A stretch of DNA of 6,986 nucleotides, from the NCBI GenBank assembly GCA_015662935.1, contig DQTF01000209.1, forward strand, positions 1-6,986. The letters are read 5' to 3'. The DNA comes from Crocinitomicaceae bacterium. GTDB lineage: Bacteria; Bacteroidota; Bacteroidia; Flavobacteriales_D; Crocinitomicaceae. The notes under the pieces were generated by a model, which did not search any database, had not been told where the DNA came from, and saw nothing but the letters and a program-made list of their open reading frames with translations. Position 1 is the first letter of the stretch. Every line of letters starts with the position of its first letter. The translations under genes and the position numbers were made by a program. Shown here in pieces: positions 6,216 to 6,986 of this stretch.

Positions 6216-6479
6216 ATGGCTCAAAATGATATTCGTTATTTGACTCCGATTAACATCGAAATCAAAAAAGATAAGTACTGTCGTTTCAAGAAAAGTAAAA
6301 TCAAATTCATCGATCATAAAGATGGAGATTTCTTATTGAAACTGATTAACGAACAAGGAAAAATATTACCAAGACGTTTAACTGGGACTTCAGCGAAGTA
6401 CCAGAGAAGAGTGAACAAAGCAATCAAACGTGCACGTCACATTGCTGTTCTTCCATACGTTGCGGATATGTTGAAATAA
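6216..6479 (+). CDS. rpsR: 30S ribosomal protein S18
   Basis: S18 is the partner of S6 on the 30S platform, contacting 16S rRNA near the mRNA exit. The 87 residues contain the family core: YCRFKKSKIKFIDHKD (about 21-36), the segment LLKLINEQGKILPRRLTGTS (about 40-59) and KYQRRVNKAIKRARHIAVLPY (about 61-81). Only one cysteine (Cys22) is present, so no zinc-binding set is seen. It begins 25 bases after rpsF, preceded by an AAAAAAGAGAAAA purine tract that may help initiation, and ends 30 bases before rplI. No terminator or separate promoter is visible in either gap, so all three genes are probably cotranscribed. Confidence 0.97.
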   Translation: MAQNDIRYLTPINIEIKKDKYCRFKKSKIKFIDHKDGDFLLKLINEQGKILPRRLTGTSAKYQRRVNKAIKRARHIAVLPYVADMLK

Positions 6480-6509
6480 CTGATTATAAACAGGAAAAAT
6501 AATTTCAAA

Positions 6510-6956
6510 ATGGAAGTAATTTTAAAGAAGAACGTAGACAACTTAGGATACGCGAACGAAATGGTTACAGTAAAACCTGGTTATGGTCGTAACTTTTTAA
6601 TCCCTCAGGGGTATGCAATTTTAGCAACTGCATCTGCAAAGAAAGCACACGCTGAAATCATGAAACAAAAATCTCACAAAGATTCTAAAATCTTAGCTGA
6701 AGCGCAAGAATTAGGAACTAAACTAGAAGCAACATCTGTTAAGATTGTTACTAAAGTTGGTGAAAAAGGAAAGATTTTTGGTTCTGTAAACACAATTCAA
6801 TTATCTGATGCTCTTAAAGCTGAAGGAATTGAAATTGACAGAAAATCATTAAAAATCAAAAACGAGCCAATCCGTGAAATCGGAACTTACGAAGCGTCTG
6901 CTAATCTTCATAAAGAAGTTCAAGCAACATTTAGCTTTGAAGTTGTTGGTGAGTAA
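6510..6956 (+). CDS. rplI: 50S ribosomal protein L9
   Basis: L9 binds 23S rRNA at the base of the L1 stalk and extends across the ribosome surface. The 148 residues are the normal length and show the three family parts. The N-terminal RNA-binding domain includes the signature region around GYGRNFLIPQGYAILAT (24-40). A long charged connecting helix follows (about 41-75), then a C-terminal domain starting near GEKGKIFGSVN and ending EVQATFSFEVVGE. The start ATG 6510 follows rpsR by 30 bases; that gap contains AAACAGGAA, also found in the rpsF leader. It is the last gene visible in the operon. Confidence 0.97.
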   Translation: MEVILKKNVDNLGYANEMVTVKPGYGRNFLIPQGYAILATASAKKAHAEIMKQKSHKDSKILAEAQELGTKLEATSVKIVTKVGEKGKIFGSVNTIQLSDALKAEGIEIDRKSLKIKNEPIREIGTYEASANLHKEVQATFSFEVVGE

Positions 6957-6973
6957 TCATTGATTAATATATT

Positions 6974-6986
6974 AAAGACCTGATTG
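6974..6986 (+). terminator. Possible first arm of a terminator, cut by the window end
   Basis: Seventeen bases after the rplI stop, the window ends in AAAGACCTGATTG. A purine-led arm of this kind just after the last gene of an operon resembles the left half of an intrinsic terminator, like the AAAGTCCTCA arm seen at 2334. The matching right arm (AATCAGGTCTTT) and T-run would lie beyond the window, so this is a guess. Confidence 0.2.

Noticed and set aside
6087..6317. Minus-strand frame of 76 codons across the rpsF-rpsR junction
   Set aside because: It is antisense to two ribosomal protein genes and has a Phe/Leu/Ile-rich composition expected from reverse reading of Lys-rich codons.

Overview
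This AT-rich window looks like ordinary chromosomal core sequence from a member of the Bacteroidota, most likely of the order Flavobacteriales. Several things point there: the protein sequences, the ribosomal cluster rpsF-rpsR-rplI with no priB or ssb between the genes, the near-absence of Shine-Dalgarno sequences, and promoter-like motifs of the TAnnTTTG type used by the Bacteroidota primary sigma factor. The genus is not recognisable from sequence alone. I see no mobile element, tRNA, rRNA, CRISPR array or phage gene, and no clear new multi-gene system.

Layout. Bases 1-45 (minus strand) hold the first 15 codons of an exported protein that runs off the left edge. A short divergent intergenic region follows, then an intact oligopeptidase B catalytic frame (250-2331, plus). 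Just upstream of that frame is a lipoprotein-like signal peptide beginning at ATG 180, which a one-base frame difference separates from the enzyme. A strong bidirectional terminator (2334-2369) closes both oligopeptidase B and the convergent minus-strand genes. On the minus strand, read right to left, come ppk (polyphosphate kinase 1, TTG start), ppx (a short Ppx/GppA phosphatase overlapping ppk by ATGA), and a small secreted, extremely lysine-rich peptide with its own putative promoter. A 213-base divergent intergenic region separates ppk from the plus-strand ribosomal operon rpsF-rpsR-rplI, and the window ends just after rplI, possibly inside its terminator.

How the genes work together. ppk and ppx form a polyphosphate module: Ppk1 polymerises the terminal phosphate of ATP into polyphosphate and Ppx releases it again. 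The ATGA overlap implies translational coupling of synthesis and breakdown. The lysine-rich peptide lies downstream on the same strand; any link to polyphosphate is only suggested by charge and position. S6, S18 and L9 are ribosome components. The rpsF leader carries a perfect hairpin that starts about where transcription is predicted to start, a candidate regulatory or mRNA-stabilising element.

The observations most worth checking are the broken signal peptide of oligopeptidase B, the rpsF leader hairpin, the secreted polycationic peptide beside the polyphosphate operon, and the forced TTG start of ppk.
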